From Erythrobacteraceae bacterium CCH12-C2 (GTDB taxonomy: Bacteria > Pseudomonadota > Alphaproteobacteria > Sphingomonadales > Sphingomonadaceae): a stretch of DNA of 51,755 bases. Each line of letters starts with the position of its first letter. The stretch's first letter is position 1. A model generated the notes under the pieces. It did no database searches. It was not told where the DNA came from and was given only the letters and a program-made list of their open reading frames with translations. The translations under genes and the position numbers were made by a program. Location of the stretch: the NCBI GenBank assembly GCA_001556995.1, contig LSKF01000042.1:1-51755 (forward strand). The letters are read 5' to 3'. Of the stretch, positions 16,381 through 24,602 are shown piece by piece.

Positions 16381-19122
16381 ATGAACCCAATGAGCGATAC
16401 GGGCCGAGGACCGGTCAATGGCGCGACGGGCGCAATGCGCCGCGCATCACGTCCGGCAAGGCTGGCGGTGTTGCTGTGCTGCGGCTCGGTGCTGGCCGGG
16501 GTGCCCAGTCTGGCGCAGGCCCAGACGGTGCCCGCAACCCAGCCCGCTGCTCCGCAGGCACCGGCTCGTTCTGACAACGTCATCCGCACGATCACCGTGG
16601 TCGGGGCCGAGCGGCTCGAGCCATCGACCATCCTCAGCTACATTCGCCTGCGCGTCGGGCAGGAATACACTGGCACGGCGGGTGACGAGGCGCTCAAGGA
16701 TCTTTACGCGACCGAGCTGTTCGCCAATGCTTCGATCAGCAACAATGATGGCAATATCGTCATCAACATTGTTGAAAACCCGGTCATCAACCGCATCGTG
16801 CTGGAGGGCAACCAGCGGTTGAAGGCAGACAAGATCCTGCCCGAAATCAAGCTGTCCCCTCGCCAGATCTTCACCCGTTCCAAGGTGCGCGCTGACGTGT
16901 CGCGGATCATCGAGCTCTACAAACGCCAGGGTCGGTTCGCTGCCAAGGTCGAGCCGAAGCTGGTACAGCTGCCGCAGAACCGCGTCGATATCGTGTTCGA
17001 AATCAGCGAGGGGCCGAAGTCCAAGGTTCGCCAGATCAACATTATCGGTAACGAGAAGTTCTCTGACGGCAAGCTGCGCGGCGAGTTCGTGACGAAGCAA
17101 GCGCGTCTCACCAGCTTCTTCAGCTCCAACACCAGCTATGACCCCGATCGCCTCGCGTTCGACCAGCAAAAGCTGCGGCAGTTCTACCTGACGGAAGGCT
17201 ACGCTGATTTCCGCGTCGTTTCGGCCGTGGCCGAGCTGACCCCGGACCAGCGCGACTTCATCATCACCTATGTGGTCGAGGAAGGCGAGCGCTACACCTT
17301 CGGTGAGGTCAAGGTCGACAGCCAGCTGCGCGACTTCGACAGCGAGGTGATGAGCACCAACCTGCCGATGAAGGACGGTGACTGGTACAACGCCAAGACC
17401 ATCGAGGACACGGTCGAGCAGTTGACCGAGCTGGCGGGCCGCTATGGCTATGCCTTTGCCGATGTTCAACCGCGCATCCGGCGCGATCCTGAAAACCGCA
17501 AGATGAACGTCACCTTCGTGCTGAGGGAGGCGCCCCGCGTTTATGTTGAGCGGGTCGACGTCAACGGCAACACGCTGACGCAGGACAAGGTGATCCGCCG
17601 CGAATTCCGTCTGGCAGAGGGCGATGCCTTCAACAGCCTCGGGGTGCAGCGCACCACGGCGCGCATCAATTCGCTGGCCTATTTCCAGGAAAACTTCGAA
17701 GTCACCCAGACCGAAGGCAGCGCTCCGGACCGGATCATCCTCGAAGCCAACATCGAAGAGCGTCCGACCGGCGAATTGCAGTTTTCGGCCGGGTTCTCCT
17801 CGATTGAGCAATTTATTCTGGCCGGGTCCATCCGCCAGCGCAATTTCCGCGGGCGCGGCCAGACCATCGGGCTCAGCGTCAATTATTCGCAGTTTTCGCG
17901 GTCTGCGCAGGTCAGTTTCTCCGATCCCTATATATTTGACCGCAACATTTCTGGTGGGATCGATATCTACCGCCGCGATGTCAATCAGTTCAACTTCACC
18001 AATCGTGATCGCAACACGACGTTCCGTCAGGCCACCACCGGCTTCTCGATGCGCGCCGGTGTGCCCCTGACCGAATATATGTCGCTGATTGGCAGTTATG
18101 TTCTGAACTACGATCAGGTGACGCTGGATCAGAACCTGTTCTTCTCCGATCTCGATCAAGATGGCACGCGCGAATGCGATCCCTTGCTGGCGGGACGGTT
18201 CCTGTGCGACACGATCGGCAACCGGCTCAGCTCCATCGTCGGATTGAGCTTGAATTACAACTCGCTCAATTCGCGCATCCGCCCCACGCGTGGGCGGACG
18301 GTGTCGCTAAGCAGCGAATTTGCCGGTCTGGGCGGGGATGTGCGCTATGTCCGGCTCCGGGGGCGCGCTCAGCAGTTCTGGAATGTTGGCAATTCCGGCT
18401 TCATTTTCTCGGTGCTGGCTGAGGGTGGCACGATCATCCCCTTGCAGGAACGTTCCGGTGAGGGCGTTGACGATATTCTCCTGACCGACCGGTTCTTCCT
18501 GGGTGAACCGCAGTTCCGTGGTTTTGCGATCCGCGGGGTCGGTCCGCGTATCTTGACCCAGCGCTATGTGCCGGGCGTCGATGGCGGCCCACCGACACTG
18601 GTTACGGAACGCAACCAGACGCGTGATGACGCGATCGGTGGGCGCAATTACTATCTCGGCCGGGCGGAGCTTGAAATTCCGCTGGGTTCGGGCGCGCGCG
18701 AATTGGGCCTGAGGCCGTCGATCTGGGCCGATATTGGCGCATTGTGGGGCGTGGAAACGCCGGTGCTGCAGGATAATCCCAATGGCATCCAGGAACGCGA
18801 TGCCAACGGCAATCCGATATTCTTCACCCGGCGACTGGATGAAAATGGTCAGCCCGTGCTGATCGGCGATCAGCCGGTGTTCGATCGCACCACCAATCCG
18901 CTTGCGCCGGATGGCACGCCGAACGGCCCTTCGATCCGGCCCGGCAGCGAAATCAGGGAAACTTTCCTTGGCAATTCTCCCAGCCCGCGCATCACGGCGG
19001 GGATCGGGGTCAACTGGAACTCACCCTTCGGACCGTTCCGCATCGACTTTGCCCAAACCATCCGCAAGGTCGAAGGCGATGACGAACGCCGGTTTACTTT
19101 CAACGTAGGAACCCAATTCTAA
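16381..19122 (+). CDS. bamA: Outer membrane protein assembly factor BamA
   Basis: A 913-residue Omp85 protein, core of the beta-barrel assembly machine. A signal peptide ends at about AQAQ (residue 49); POTRA repeats span roughly 60-400; a 16-strand barrel follows, with the family motif FRGFAIRGVGPR and terminal phenylalanine. Two unusual insertions are seen: a loop at 590-610 with DLDQDGT and cysteines C599 and C609, and a segment near residues 795-860 with repeated D-x-N-G-x-P units. ATGs at 16390 and 16435 are alternative starts; the last gives a more usual signal-peptide length. ompH overlaps the stop (TAATG). Confidence 0.95.
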   Translation: MNPMSDTGRGPVNGATGAMRRASRPARLAVLLCCGSVLAGVPSLAQAQTVPATQPAAPQAPARSDNVIRTITVVGAERLEPSTILSYIRLRVGQEYTGTAGDEALKDLYATELFANASISNNDGNIVINIVENPVINRIVLEGNQRLKADKILPEIKLSPRQIFTRSKVRADVSRIIELYKRQGRFAAKVEPKLVQLPQNRVDIVFEISEGPKSKVRQINIIGNEKFSDGKLRGEFVTKQARLTSFFSSNTSYDPDRLAFDQQKLRQFYLTEGYADFRVVSAVAELTPDQRDFIITYVVEEGERYTFGEVKVDSQLRDFDSEVMSTNLPMKDGDWYNAKTIEDTVEQLTELAGRYGYAFADVQPRIRRDPENRKMNVTFVLREAPRVYVERVDVNGNTLTQDKVIRREFRLAEGDAFNSLGVQRTTARINSLAYFQENFEVTQTEGSAPDRIILEANIEERPTGELQFSAGFSSIEQFILAGSIRQRNFRGRGQTIGLSVNYSQFSRSAQVSFSDPYIFDRNISGGIDIYRRDVNQFNFTNRDRNTTFRQATTGFSMRAGVPLTEYMSLIGSYVLNYDQVTLDQNLFFSDLDQDGTRECDPLLAGRFLCDTIGNRLSSIVGLSLNYNSLNSRIRPTRGRTVSLSSEFAGLGGDVRYVRLRGRAQQFWNVGNSGFIFSVLAEGGTIIPLQERSGEGVDDILLTDRFFLGEPQFRGFAIRGVGPRILTQRYVPGVDGGPPTLVTERNQTRDDAIGGRNYYLGRAELEIPLGSGARELGLRPSIWADIGALWGVETPVLQDNPNGIQERDANGNPIFFTRRLDENGQPVLIGDQPVFDRTTNPLAPDGTPNGPSIRPGSEIRETFLGNSPSPRITAGIGVNWNSPFGPFRIDFAQTIRKVEGDDERRFTFNVGTQF

Positions 19123-19802
19123 TGACGAAGCTTTCCAAACTGCTTGCTCCGGCCAGTCTCGCACTCGCCGCGATGATTGCCGTGCCTGCCCATGCTCAGG
19201 TCGATGGCCGCGTGGCGACGGTGGACATTTCCCGCACCGTGATCGGCTCGACAGCGTTCCAGACATCGTATGAGCAGGTCAATCAGACCTATGCCCAGCA
19301 GAATGAACTGCGCCGCACCAAGGCGCAGGAGCGCCAGACGTTGCTCGCCACATTCGACAAGAATGGCGACAAGCAGGTCGATGATGCTGAGCTGGCGGCA
19401 AAGCAGAACACCCCGGATTTCACCAAGCTGCAGACCCTGGAGCAGGAAATCACGGCGCTGGGCAACCAGATCGACGGTGCGCGCGTTTATGCGATCGAGC
19501 AGATCCTTGTGCAGTTTGGTCCGGCCCTGCAGGAAATCACCACCGCCCAGCAAATCAAGCTTGTGCTCGATCCGGGCTCGTTGCTGTTCGGCGTTCCTGA
19601 AGCAGACATCACCCAGCAGGTGACCACCGCGCTCAACGCCAAGGTCGCATCGGTCGGTGTGGTTCCGCCGGCTGGCTGGCAGCCGAGCCGTGAAGGCGTG
19701 CAAATCTACCAGGACATCCAGCAGCGACTGCTGACCGCACAGCGTCTGCAGCAGGCGCAGCAGCAGCAGCAGACCACGCCGGCCGCACCGGTCGGCCGCT
19801 GA
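19122..19802 (+). CDS. OmpH/Skp-family periplasmic chaperone with EF-hand-like loop
   Basis: A 226-residue exported protein (signal peptide to about AHAQ, residue 26). The Skp pattern appears as [16 protein letters not shown], a central helical region and [12 protein letters not shown], and the C-terminus is rich in glutamine. Skp guards unfolded outer membrane proteins on the way to BamA. An acidic loop at 79-90, [12 protein letters not shown], matches the 12-residue EF-hand pattern at positions 1, 3, 5, 9 and 12, with K instead of G at position 6; E. coli Skp has no such loop as far as I recall. It overlaps bamA by one base. Confidence 0.88.
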   Translation: MTKLSKLLAPASLALAAMIAVPAHAQVDGRVATVDISRTVIGSTAFQTSYEQVNQTYAQQNELRRTKAQERQTLLATFDKNGDKQVDDAELAAKQNTPDFTKLQTLEQEITALGNQIDGARVYAIEQILVQFGPALQEITTAQQIKLVLDPGSLLFGVPEADITQQVTTALNAKVASVGVVPPAGWQPSREGVQIYQDIQQRLLTAQRLQQAQQQQQTTPAAPVGR

Positions 19803-19833
19803 TCGCGGCACTGGATCGAACAGGGGCAGCGCG

Positions 19834-20310
19834 ATGAGCGATGATAACGCAGCGCCAGCGGTGGTGCTGGACTATGATATCGGCAAGATCCTCAAGGCCT
19901 TGCCGCATCGCTATCCGCTGCTTCTGGTCGACCGGGTGCGTTCCATCACGCTCGGCGAGCGCATCCACGCGGTCAAGGCCGTGAGCATGAACGAGCAGTT
20001 CTTCCAGGGCCACTTCCCCGGCGCGCCGATCATGCCCGGTGTGCTCCAGATCGAGGCGCTGGCGCAGGCGGCGGGCATCCTCGGGATCGAGACGATGGAG
20101 CTCGCTGGCACCGGCAAGCTTGTGATCTTCATGGGAATCGAGAACGCCAAGTTCCGCGCCCCGGTGACCCCCGGCTGCCTGCTCGATCTCCACGTCGAAT
20201 TCACCCAGAAGCGCAGCCGGGTGTACAAGTTCAAGGGTGTGGCCAGCGTCGAGGGCAAGACCACTTGCGAGGTCGAGTTCACCGCGATGATGACTGATCC
20301 GCCCGCCTGA
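19834..20310 (+). CDS. fabZ: 3-hydroxyacyl-ACP dehydratase FabZ
   Basis: A 158-residue hot-dog-fold dehydratase of fatty acid synthesis. The catalytic histidine lies in [20 protein letters not shown], and the N-terminal [13 protein letters not shown] is typical. It starts 31 bases after ompH, where most Gram-negative bacteria have lpxD first; the next gene is rpmE, where lpxA would be expected. This fits sphingomonads, which lack lipid A. Confidence 0.96.
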   Translation: MSDDNAAPAVVLDYDIGKILKALPHRYPLLLVDRVRSITLGERIHAVKAVSMNEQFFQGHFPGAPIMPGVLQIEALAQAAGILGIETMELAGTGKLVIFMGIENAKFRAPVTPGCLLDLHVEFTQKRSRVYKFKGVASVEGKTTCEVEFTAMMTDPPA

Positions 20311-20332
20311 GAACGGAAGCAGACATCTGAGG

Positions 20333-20361
20333 TTGCATTCGCGCGCAAACCCCACTAAGCG
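20333..20361 (+). promoter_or_regulatory. Candidate rpmE promoter
   Basis: TTGCAT (20333-20338), a 17-base spacer and TAAGCG (20356-20361), followed by a GC-rich CGCCGC stretch, 63 bases before the rpmE start. Confidence 0.45.
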
Positions 20362-20423
20362 CGCCGCTTCCCATTCATAGCACTGCCGGTCGGCACCGGC
20401 GAAACGCTGCAAAGGACACGCTC

Positions 20424-20648
20424 ATGAAGGCCGAAGGTCACCCCGACTACCACATGATCACGGTCAAGATGACCGATGGCACCGAATATCAAACCCGTTC
20501 GACCTGGGGCAAGGAAGGCGACGTGATGTCGCTTGAAATCGACCCCCTCAGCCACCCGGCCTGGACCGGCGGCCGTCAGCAGGTTGCCGAAGGTGGCCGC
20601 GTGGCGCAGTTCAACAAGCGTTTCGGCGGGCTTACCCTCAAGAAGTAA
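20424..20648 (+). CDS. rpmE: 50S ribosomal protein L31
   Basis: A 74-residue ribosomal protein: [14 protein letters not shown] at the start and [11 protein letters not shown] in the middle are L31 hallmarks. It lacks the zinc-binding CxxC motifs, as usual in alphaproteobacteria. It has its own promoter-like sequence and a good terminator, so it is probably monocistronic. Confidence 0.95.
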   Translation: MKAEGHPDYHMITVKMTDGTEYQTRSTWGKEGDVMSLEIDPLSHPAWTGGRQQVAEGGRVAQFNKRFGGLTLKK

Positions 20649-20690
20649 GTCGGCTTTCAAGCTGCGCAGCCTCCGGGCTGCAACGAGGAG

Positions 20691-20717
20691 GGCGGCCCGA
20701 CGGGGTCGCCTTTTTCG
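20691..20717 (+). terminator. Rho-independent terminator of rpmE
   Basis: GGCGGCCC (20691-20698) pairs with GGGTCGCC (20703-20710), with one G-T pair, and is followed by TTTTT. It sits between rpmE and the convergent zinc-finger gene. Confidence 0.85.
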
Positions 20718-20726
20718 TTTTAGCGT

Positions 20727-21044
20727 TCAGGCGGCGCAGGCGATGCAGGTTGTGGCCGTTGGCTGTGCTTCGAGCCGCGCACGCCCGATTGGCTCGCCGC
20801 AGCCGGTGCAGATGCCGTAGGTCCCATTATCGATCCGGGCGAGCGCGAGGCGCACTTGCCGCGCTTCGGCGCGCAGCACATCATCGACCCCTTCCAGCGC
20901 CTCGTCGTCAGCAAGATCGACGGCCTGCTCGGAAAAATCCGCGTCGAGCGGCTGACGCAGGTCATCCTCGATCTCGTTTGCACGGCCTGTCAGTTCGGTC
21001 AGCCGCAGCCGCAACTTTTCGGCAATATCGGCAAAATCGCTCAT
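20727..21044 (-). CDS. TraR/DksA-family zinc-finger protein
   Basis: A 105-residue protein with an N-terminal helical region (residues 1-65) and a C-terminal four-cysteine zinc finger, ICTGCGEP and ATTCIAC, as in DksA/TraR proteins that bind the RNA polymerase secondary channel. It is shorter than E. coli DksA (151 residues), so it belongs to the short class and may not be the main DksA. ATG 21044 follows GGAGGGGG. It overlaps the oxygenase stop in a TGATG pattern, so the pair is translationally coupled. Confidence 0.85.
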   Translation of the reverse strand: MSDFADIAEKLRLRLTELTGRANEIEDDLRQPLDADFSEQAVDLADDEALEGVDDVLRAEARQVRLALARIDNGTYGICTGCGEPIGRARLEAQPTATTCIACAA

Positions 21045-21679
21045 CACCCCCTCCATTCCTTTTCGCGATACCACTTGGTGATCACGTATTTGACGCCCTT
21101 TCTGACCTTCATCCCGTGATGCAGCGTTGCTTCATTCACCCCGCCATCGGGCAGACGGTTGTTCCAGCACAGCAATTTGCCCGCCTCGGGCTGAAAGGTC
21201 TTGTCGAGCAGTTTGAACCTTGTCGCACCGCCTGCCGCGACGTCATTGAGATAGATCATAAAGGTCCAGGTGCGCTGCCCCGAGAGGGTGCAGAACTGCT
21301 GGTAGTCGCGCCCACCCGGGGCGAAGTAATCGGTATGGGGCTTGAACTCCTGCCCCACATCATAGCGCTGGCCTTGAAGGGGTTCGCCATAGGCCGGATC
21401 GATCCCTGACAGCTGCGTGATCATGGCTTCGATTTGCTGCACCGGCGGCAGATCGGCGGCGAGATCGCAGGTTTCGCTGGTGCGGAACAGGGGATCGCCA
21501 TTGTCGTCGGCGATGGTGGAGGGGCGCCGGTCGCGCTCGATCAGCGCGATCAGATCGGCGCAAAGTGTGGGCGAGGCAAATTCTCGCAGCTGGAACACCT
21601 CGGCCTTCGGAGTCGGAACGCGCTGGATTCTGCCGTGCTTGCCAAGCCGGGCCGTGATGGATTCGCTGGTCTCGATCAT
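21044..21679 (-). CDS. 2OG-Fe(II) oxygenase, prolyl 4-hydroxylase-like
   Basis: A 211-residue double-stranded beta-helix oxygenase. The iron ligands appear as HTDYF and the histidine in TLHHGMKVRKGVKYVITKWY; the lysine or arginine after it would bind 2-oxoglutarate. The region FCTLSGQRTWTFMIYLND is typical of the P4Hc domain. ATG 21679 is taken as start since the longer open frame to 21919 would run into the tRNA-His gene; no good ribosome site is seen. The substrate is unknown. Confidence 0.85.
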   Translation of the reverse strand: MIETSESITARLGKHGRIQRVPTPKAEVFQLREFASPTLCADLIALIERDRRPSTIADDNGDPLFRTSETCDLAADLPPVQQIEAMITQLSGIDPAYGEPLQGQRYDVGQEFKPHTDYFAPGGRDYQQFCTLSGQRTWTFMIYLNDVAAGGATRFKLLDKTFQPEAGKLLCWNNRLPDGGVNEATLHHGMKVRKGVKYVITKWYREKEWRG

Positions 21680-21869
21680 GGCGCGCAAGGATAGATGCGC
21701 GCCAAGGCTTGGCAATGGTTTCGCAGGCCGCGTAATAATCTTGCGTGAAGGCCTTCGGGAAACAGTTTTCGCTTCCCTTGCGAGGGCCTTTATGCAAGAC
21801 GCGCGCCTCTCGTGCCAGCGCACTTGACCGCTCGCTTGCCATGCGTAAACCGCCTCTCTTCGCGTGGGC

Positions 21870-21897
21870 TTGGCAAGCACCGGTTTGGTGATATGCG
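21870..21897 (+). promoter_or_regulatory. Candidate tRNA-His promoter
   Basis: TTGGCA (21870-21875), a 16-base spacer and TATGCG (21892-21897), with initiation expected a few bases before the tRNA at 21911. Confidence 0.5.
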
Positions 21898-21910
21898 GGC
21901 AGGGGCGTGT

Positions 21911-21988
21911 GGCGATCATAGCTCAGTTGGTTAGAGCGCCGGTTTGTGGTACCGGAGGTCACGGGTTCGAACCCCGTTGGTCGCCCCA
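21911..21988 (+). tRNA. tRNA-His (GTG anticodon)
   Basis: A complete cloverleaf. The seven-pair acceptor is 21912-21918 with 21978-21984; the D stem is GCTC/GAGC; the anticodon stem is CCGGT/ACCGG with loop TTGTGGT and anticodon GTG at 21946-21948; the T arm is ACGGG-TTCGAAC-CCCGT. The genome encodes the extra G at position -1 (21911), opposite C73, the identity element of histidine tRNA, and the CCA end (21986-21988). Confidence 0.97.
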
Positions 21989-22036
21989 TCATCCCCCTTC
22001 CTTTTGCACGGTCACGCACCCACAGGGGGACGATGC

Positions 22037-23104
22037 ATGACCGCTTTCTGGGCCGAGCCTGATTTCGACGCACACGAATTGGTGCAACTGGTCCATGACC
22101 GGGCGAGCGGGCTGACGGCGATTATTGCGGTCCATTCCACCCATTGCGGCCCCTCGGCGGGTGGCACCCGTTTCTGGCACTATGCCGATCCGGCGAGCGC
22201 GATGCGCGATGCGCTGCGGTTGTCGCGCGGGATGAGCTACAAGAATGCTATGGCGGGCCTGCCGATGGGCGGGGGCAAGGCGGTGATCCTTGCCGACGCC
22301 GCGCGCACCAAGACGCCCGAAATGCTCGCTGCCTTTGGCGATGCGGTTGAGGCCTTGGGCGGTCGCTATGTCACGGCTGAGGACGTCGGGATCTCAGAAG
22401 CGGACATGGTCGCAGTGGCTGAGCGGACGGCGCATGTATCGGGTCTACCGGTGGCGGGTGAGGGCAGTGCGGGCGGCGATCCGGGGCCGTTCACGGCTTA
22501 CGGCATCTATCTCGGGATCAAGGCGGCGGTGGCGCACAAGCTGGGGCGCGAGAGCCTCGCAGACGTGCATGTCGCGGTTCAGGGCACCGGCAGTGTCGGC
22601 GGCGGCGTGGCGCGTTTGCTCGCCCGTGACGGCGCGAAGCTTACGTTGGCCGACATCAATGCCGAGCGCGCCGCTGCGCTCGCCGCGGAACTGGACGCGG
22701 CACACACGGGCACTGATGCGATCATGACCACGCCGTGCGATGTGTTCAGTCCCAACGCTTTGGGCGCGATTCTCGATGACACGAGCATCGCCGCGCTTGA
22801 CTGCGCGATCGTTGCGGGCGGGGCCAACAACCAGCTTGCGCGCGCGGAGCATGGCGCGGTGCTGGCCGCGCGCGGCATCCTCTATGCGCCCGACTACGTC
22901 ATCAACGCGGGCGGGATCATCTCGGTGGCGACCGAGTACCTCGCGCGCCGCGCCGGCCGCACGGGCGACGTGGCTGAGGTGAACGCCTTGATCGCGCAGA
23001 TTCCCGGACGGCTCACCAGCATCTGGCAGGAGAGCGATGCGACTGGCGTACCGTCCGATGAGGTGGCTGACCGCATGGCGCAAAAGCTGATCGGGCGCGG
23101 CTGA
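22037..23104 (+). CDS. Leucine dehydrogenase-type amino acid dehydrogenase
   Basis: A 355-residue Glu/Leu/Phe/Val dehydrogenase for NAD-dependent reversible deamination of an amino acid. The substrate-binding region YKNAMAGLPMGGGKAVI contains the two expected lysines; DVGISEADM follows; the Rossmann fold begins VAVQGTGSVGGGVARLLA. The length matches leucine and phenylalanine dehydrogenases rather than glutamate dehydrogenases. ATG 22037 has GGGGGA upstream. The branched-chain preference is inferred from family likeness. Confidence 0.87.
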   Translation: MTAFWAEPDFDAHELVQLVHDRASGLTAIIAVHSTHCGPSAGGTRFWHYADPASAMRDALRLSRGMSYKNAMAGLPMGGGKAVILADAARTKTPEMLAAFGDAVEALGGRYVTAEDVGISEADMVAVAERTAHVSGLPVAGEGSAGGDPGPFTAYGIYLGIKAAVAHKLGRESLADVHVAVQGTGSVGGGVARLLARDGAKLTLADINAERAAALAAELDAAHTGTDAIMTTPCDVFSPNALGAILDDTSIAALDCAIVAGGANNQLARAEHGAVLAARGILYAPDYVINAGGIISVATEYLARRAGRTGDVAEVNALIAQIPGRLTSIWQESDATGVPSDEVADRMAQKLIGRG

Positions 23105-23143
23105 AACCCGCTTCCAGCGGGAACTAATCCGTTGATCCGTGAA

Positions 23144-23173
23144 TTGCTCTCTTGTCCGGTTCGGGTGTAAGAC
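23144..23173 (+). promoter_or_regulatory. Candidate ccm operon promoter
   Basis: TTGCTC (23144-23149), an 18-base spacer and TAAGAC (23168-23173), 28 bases before the ccmC ATG, in the only sizeable gap ahead of the operon. Weak match. Confidence 0.3.
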
Positions 23174-23200
23174 TACAAGCCCCGCCAGACACGATACACC

Positions 23201-23959
23201 ATGCACATCTACGCCAACCCCACCCGTTTCCTGTCACTTGCAAAGTGGCTTATGCCGCTCCTGTTCTGGTGCGGCTTAGCGCTGTCTGTGGGCGCCGTGG
23301 GATGGGGCCTGTTTGTGGTCCCGCCTGACCGGCTGATGGGCGAGACGGTCCGCATCCTTTTCATCCACGTGCCCGCCGCCTGGCTCGGCATGGGCGGCTG
23401 GGCCGGGATCGCGATTTCCAGCGCGATGCTGCTGATCTGGAAGCACCCGCTCGCCGCAATTGCTGCACGGGCGATTGCGGTTCCGGGGATGGTGTTCTGC
23501 GCGATCTGCCTTGCCACCGGCTCGATCTGGGGCCGCCCGACCTGGGGCACCTGGTGGGAGTGGGACGGACGGCTCACCTCGATGCTGGTGCTGCTGTTCC
23601 TCTACGCGGGCTATATCGCCCTGACCGAGGCGGCAAGCCGCGAGGGGAGCTCTTCCAAGATCGCCGCGATTTTCGGCATGGTTGGCGCGATCAATGTACC
23701 GATCATCAACCGCTCGGTGGTGTGGTGGAATTCGCTCCACCAGCCCCCCAGCATCACCGCGGGCAAGAGCGCGATCGAGGCCACCTTCTTAGTGCCGCTG
23801 CTGGTCGCAGTGCTGGGCTTTTCGTTGCTGTTCGGCGGGATCGTGCTGATGCGGATGCGCACGCTGATCGCGCAGGAGCAGGTGGAGGCCCGGCTGCGCC
23901 GCCGCGCGCTCGATGACGAGGCCCCGCTGGCGGCGGCCCCGGCGATAGAGCAGGCGTGA
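23201..23959 (+). CDS. ccmC: Heme exporter protein CcmC
   Basis: A 252-residue six-helix inner-membrane protein that loads heme onto CcmE in System I cytochrome c maturation. The tryptophan-rich heme motif reads WGRPTWGTWWEWDGRLTS, and histidines lie in IHVPAAW and NSLHQPPSI, as expected. First gene of a ccmCDEFGHI run; ccmA and ccmB, which usually precede it, are not here. Confidence 0.95.
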   Translation: MHIYANPTRFLSLAKWLMPLLFWCGLALSVGAVGWGLFVVPPDRLMGETVRILFIHVPAAWLGMGGWAGIAISSAMLLIWKHPLAAIAARAIAVPGMVFCAICLATGSIWGRPTWGTWWEWDGRLTSMLVLLFLYAGYIALTEAASREGSSSKIAAIFGMVGAINVPIINRSVVWWNSLHQPPSITAGKSAIEATFLVPLLVAVLGFSLLFGGIVLMRMRTLIAQEQVEARLRRRALDDEAPLAAAPAIEQA

Positions 23960-24099
23960 TGCGCGAGGAATTGAACCAATGGGACTTCGTGATCCTCGCC
24001 TATGCGGTGGGCGTTATTGCGCTCGCGGTGCTGATCATCTGGGCATGGCGCGCCATGACCCGCGCCGAAGCGCGGCGCGATGCCACGCGGCGGCGCTGA
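23959..24099 (+). CDS. ccmD: Heme exporter accessory protein CcmD
   Basis: A 46-residue protein with one membrane helix (LAYAVGVIALAVLIIWAW) and a basic tail full of arginines. It overlaps the ccmC stop (TGATG) and lies between ccmC and ccmE, where ccmD always is. CcmD releases holo-CcmE from the CcmABC complex. Confidence 0.88.
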   Translation: MREELNQWDFVILAYAVGVIALAVLIIWAWRAMTRAEARRDATRRR

Positions 24100-24112
24100 A
24101 CGAGGATATGAC

Positions 24113-24574
24113 ATGAAAGCCAAGCATCAACGCCTCGTGCTGGTGGTGATCGCGCTCCTCGCGATTGTCGGCGCGGGCCTGCTGGCCGCCTGGAGCCTGC
24201 GCAATCAGGCCAATTACTTCTACCTTCCCGAACAGATGGCGGCTGAGCCCCCGGAAGTCGGCCAAGCCGTGCGGCTGGGCGGGATGGTGCAAAAGGGCTC
24301 GATCACAACCGAGGCCGACGGGGTGACGGTGAACTTCATGGTCACCGGCAACACGGCTGACGCGATCCCCGTGCGCTACACCGGCATTCTCCCCGATCTC
24401 TTCGTCGAAGGCTCGGGCGTGGTCGCCGAGGGCAGCTTGGGGCCGAACGGCGTCTTTATGGCCACCAACCTGCTCGCCAAGCATGATGAGAATTATGTGC
24501 CCAAGGAGCTTGAAGGCATGGGCACCGATGAGGCCGCCAAGATGGCCGCCGACACGACGGTCGGATTGAAATAG
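24113..24574 (+). CDS. ccmE: Cytochrome c maturation heme chaperone CcmE
   Basis: A 153-residue protein with a short cytoplasmic N-terminus, one membrane anchor (residues 8-27) and a periplasmic OB-fold. The heme-binding motif LAKHDENYVP gives H124 as the covalent attachment residue and Y128 as axial ligand. ATG 24113 follows GAGGA. Confidence 0.95.
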   Translation: MKAKHQRLVLVVIALLAIVGAGLLAAWSLRNQANYFYLPEQMAAEPPEVGQAVRLGGMVQKGSITTEADGVTVNFMVTGNTADAIPVRYTGILPDLFVEGSGVVAEGSLGPNGVFMATNLLAKHDENYVPKELEGMGTDEAAKMAADTTVGLK

Positions 24575-24602
24575 CGATGCGCACCGGCCGAGGGACCAAG
24601 CA

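Noticed and set aside
16447..18159. A 570-codon open frame antisense to bamA.
   Set aside because: No recognisable domain; it is a frame shadow of a conserved high-GC gene.
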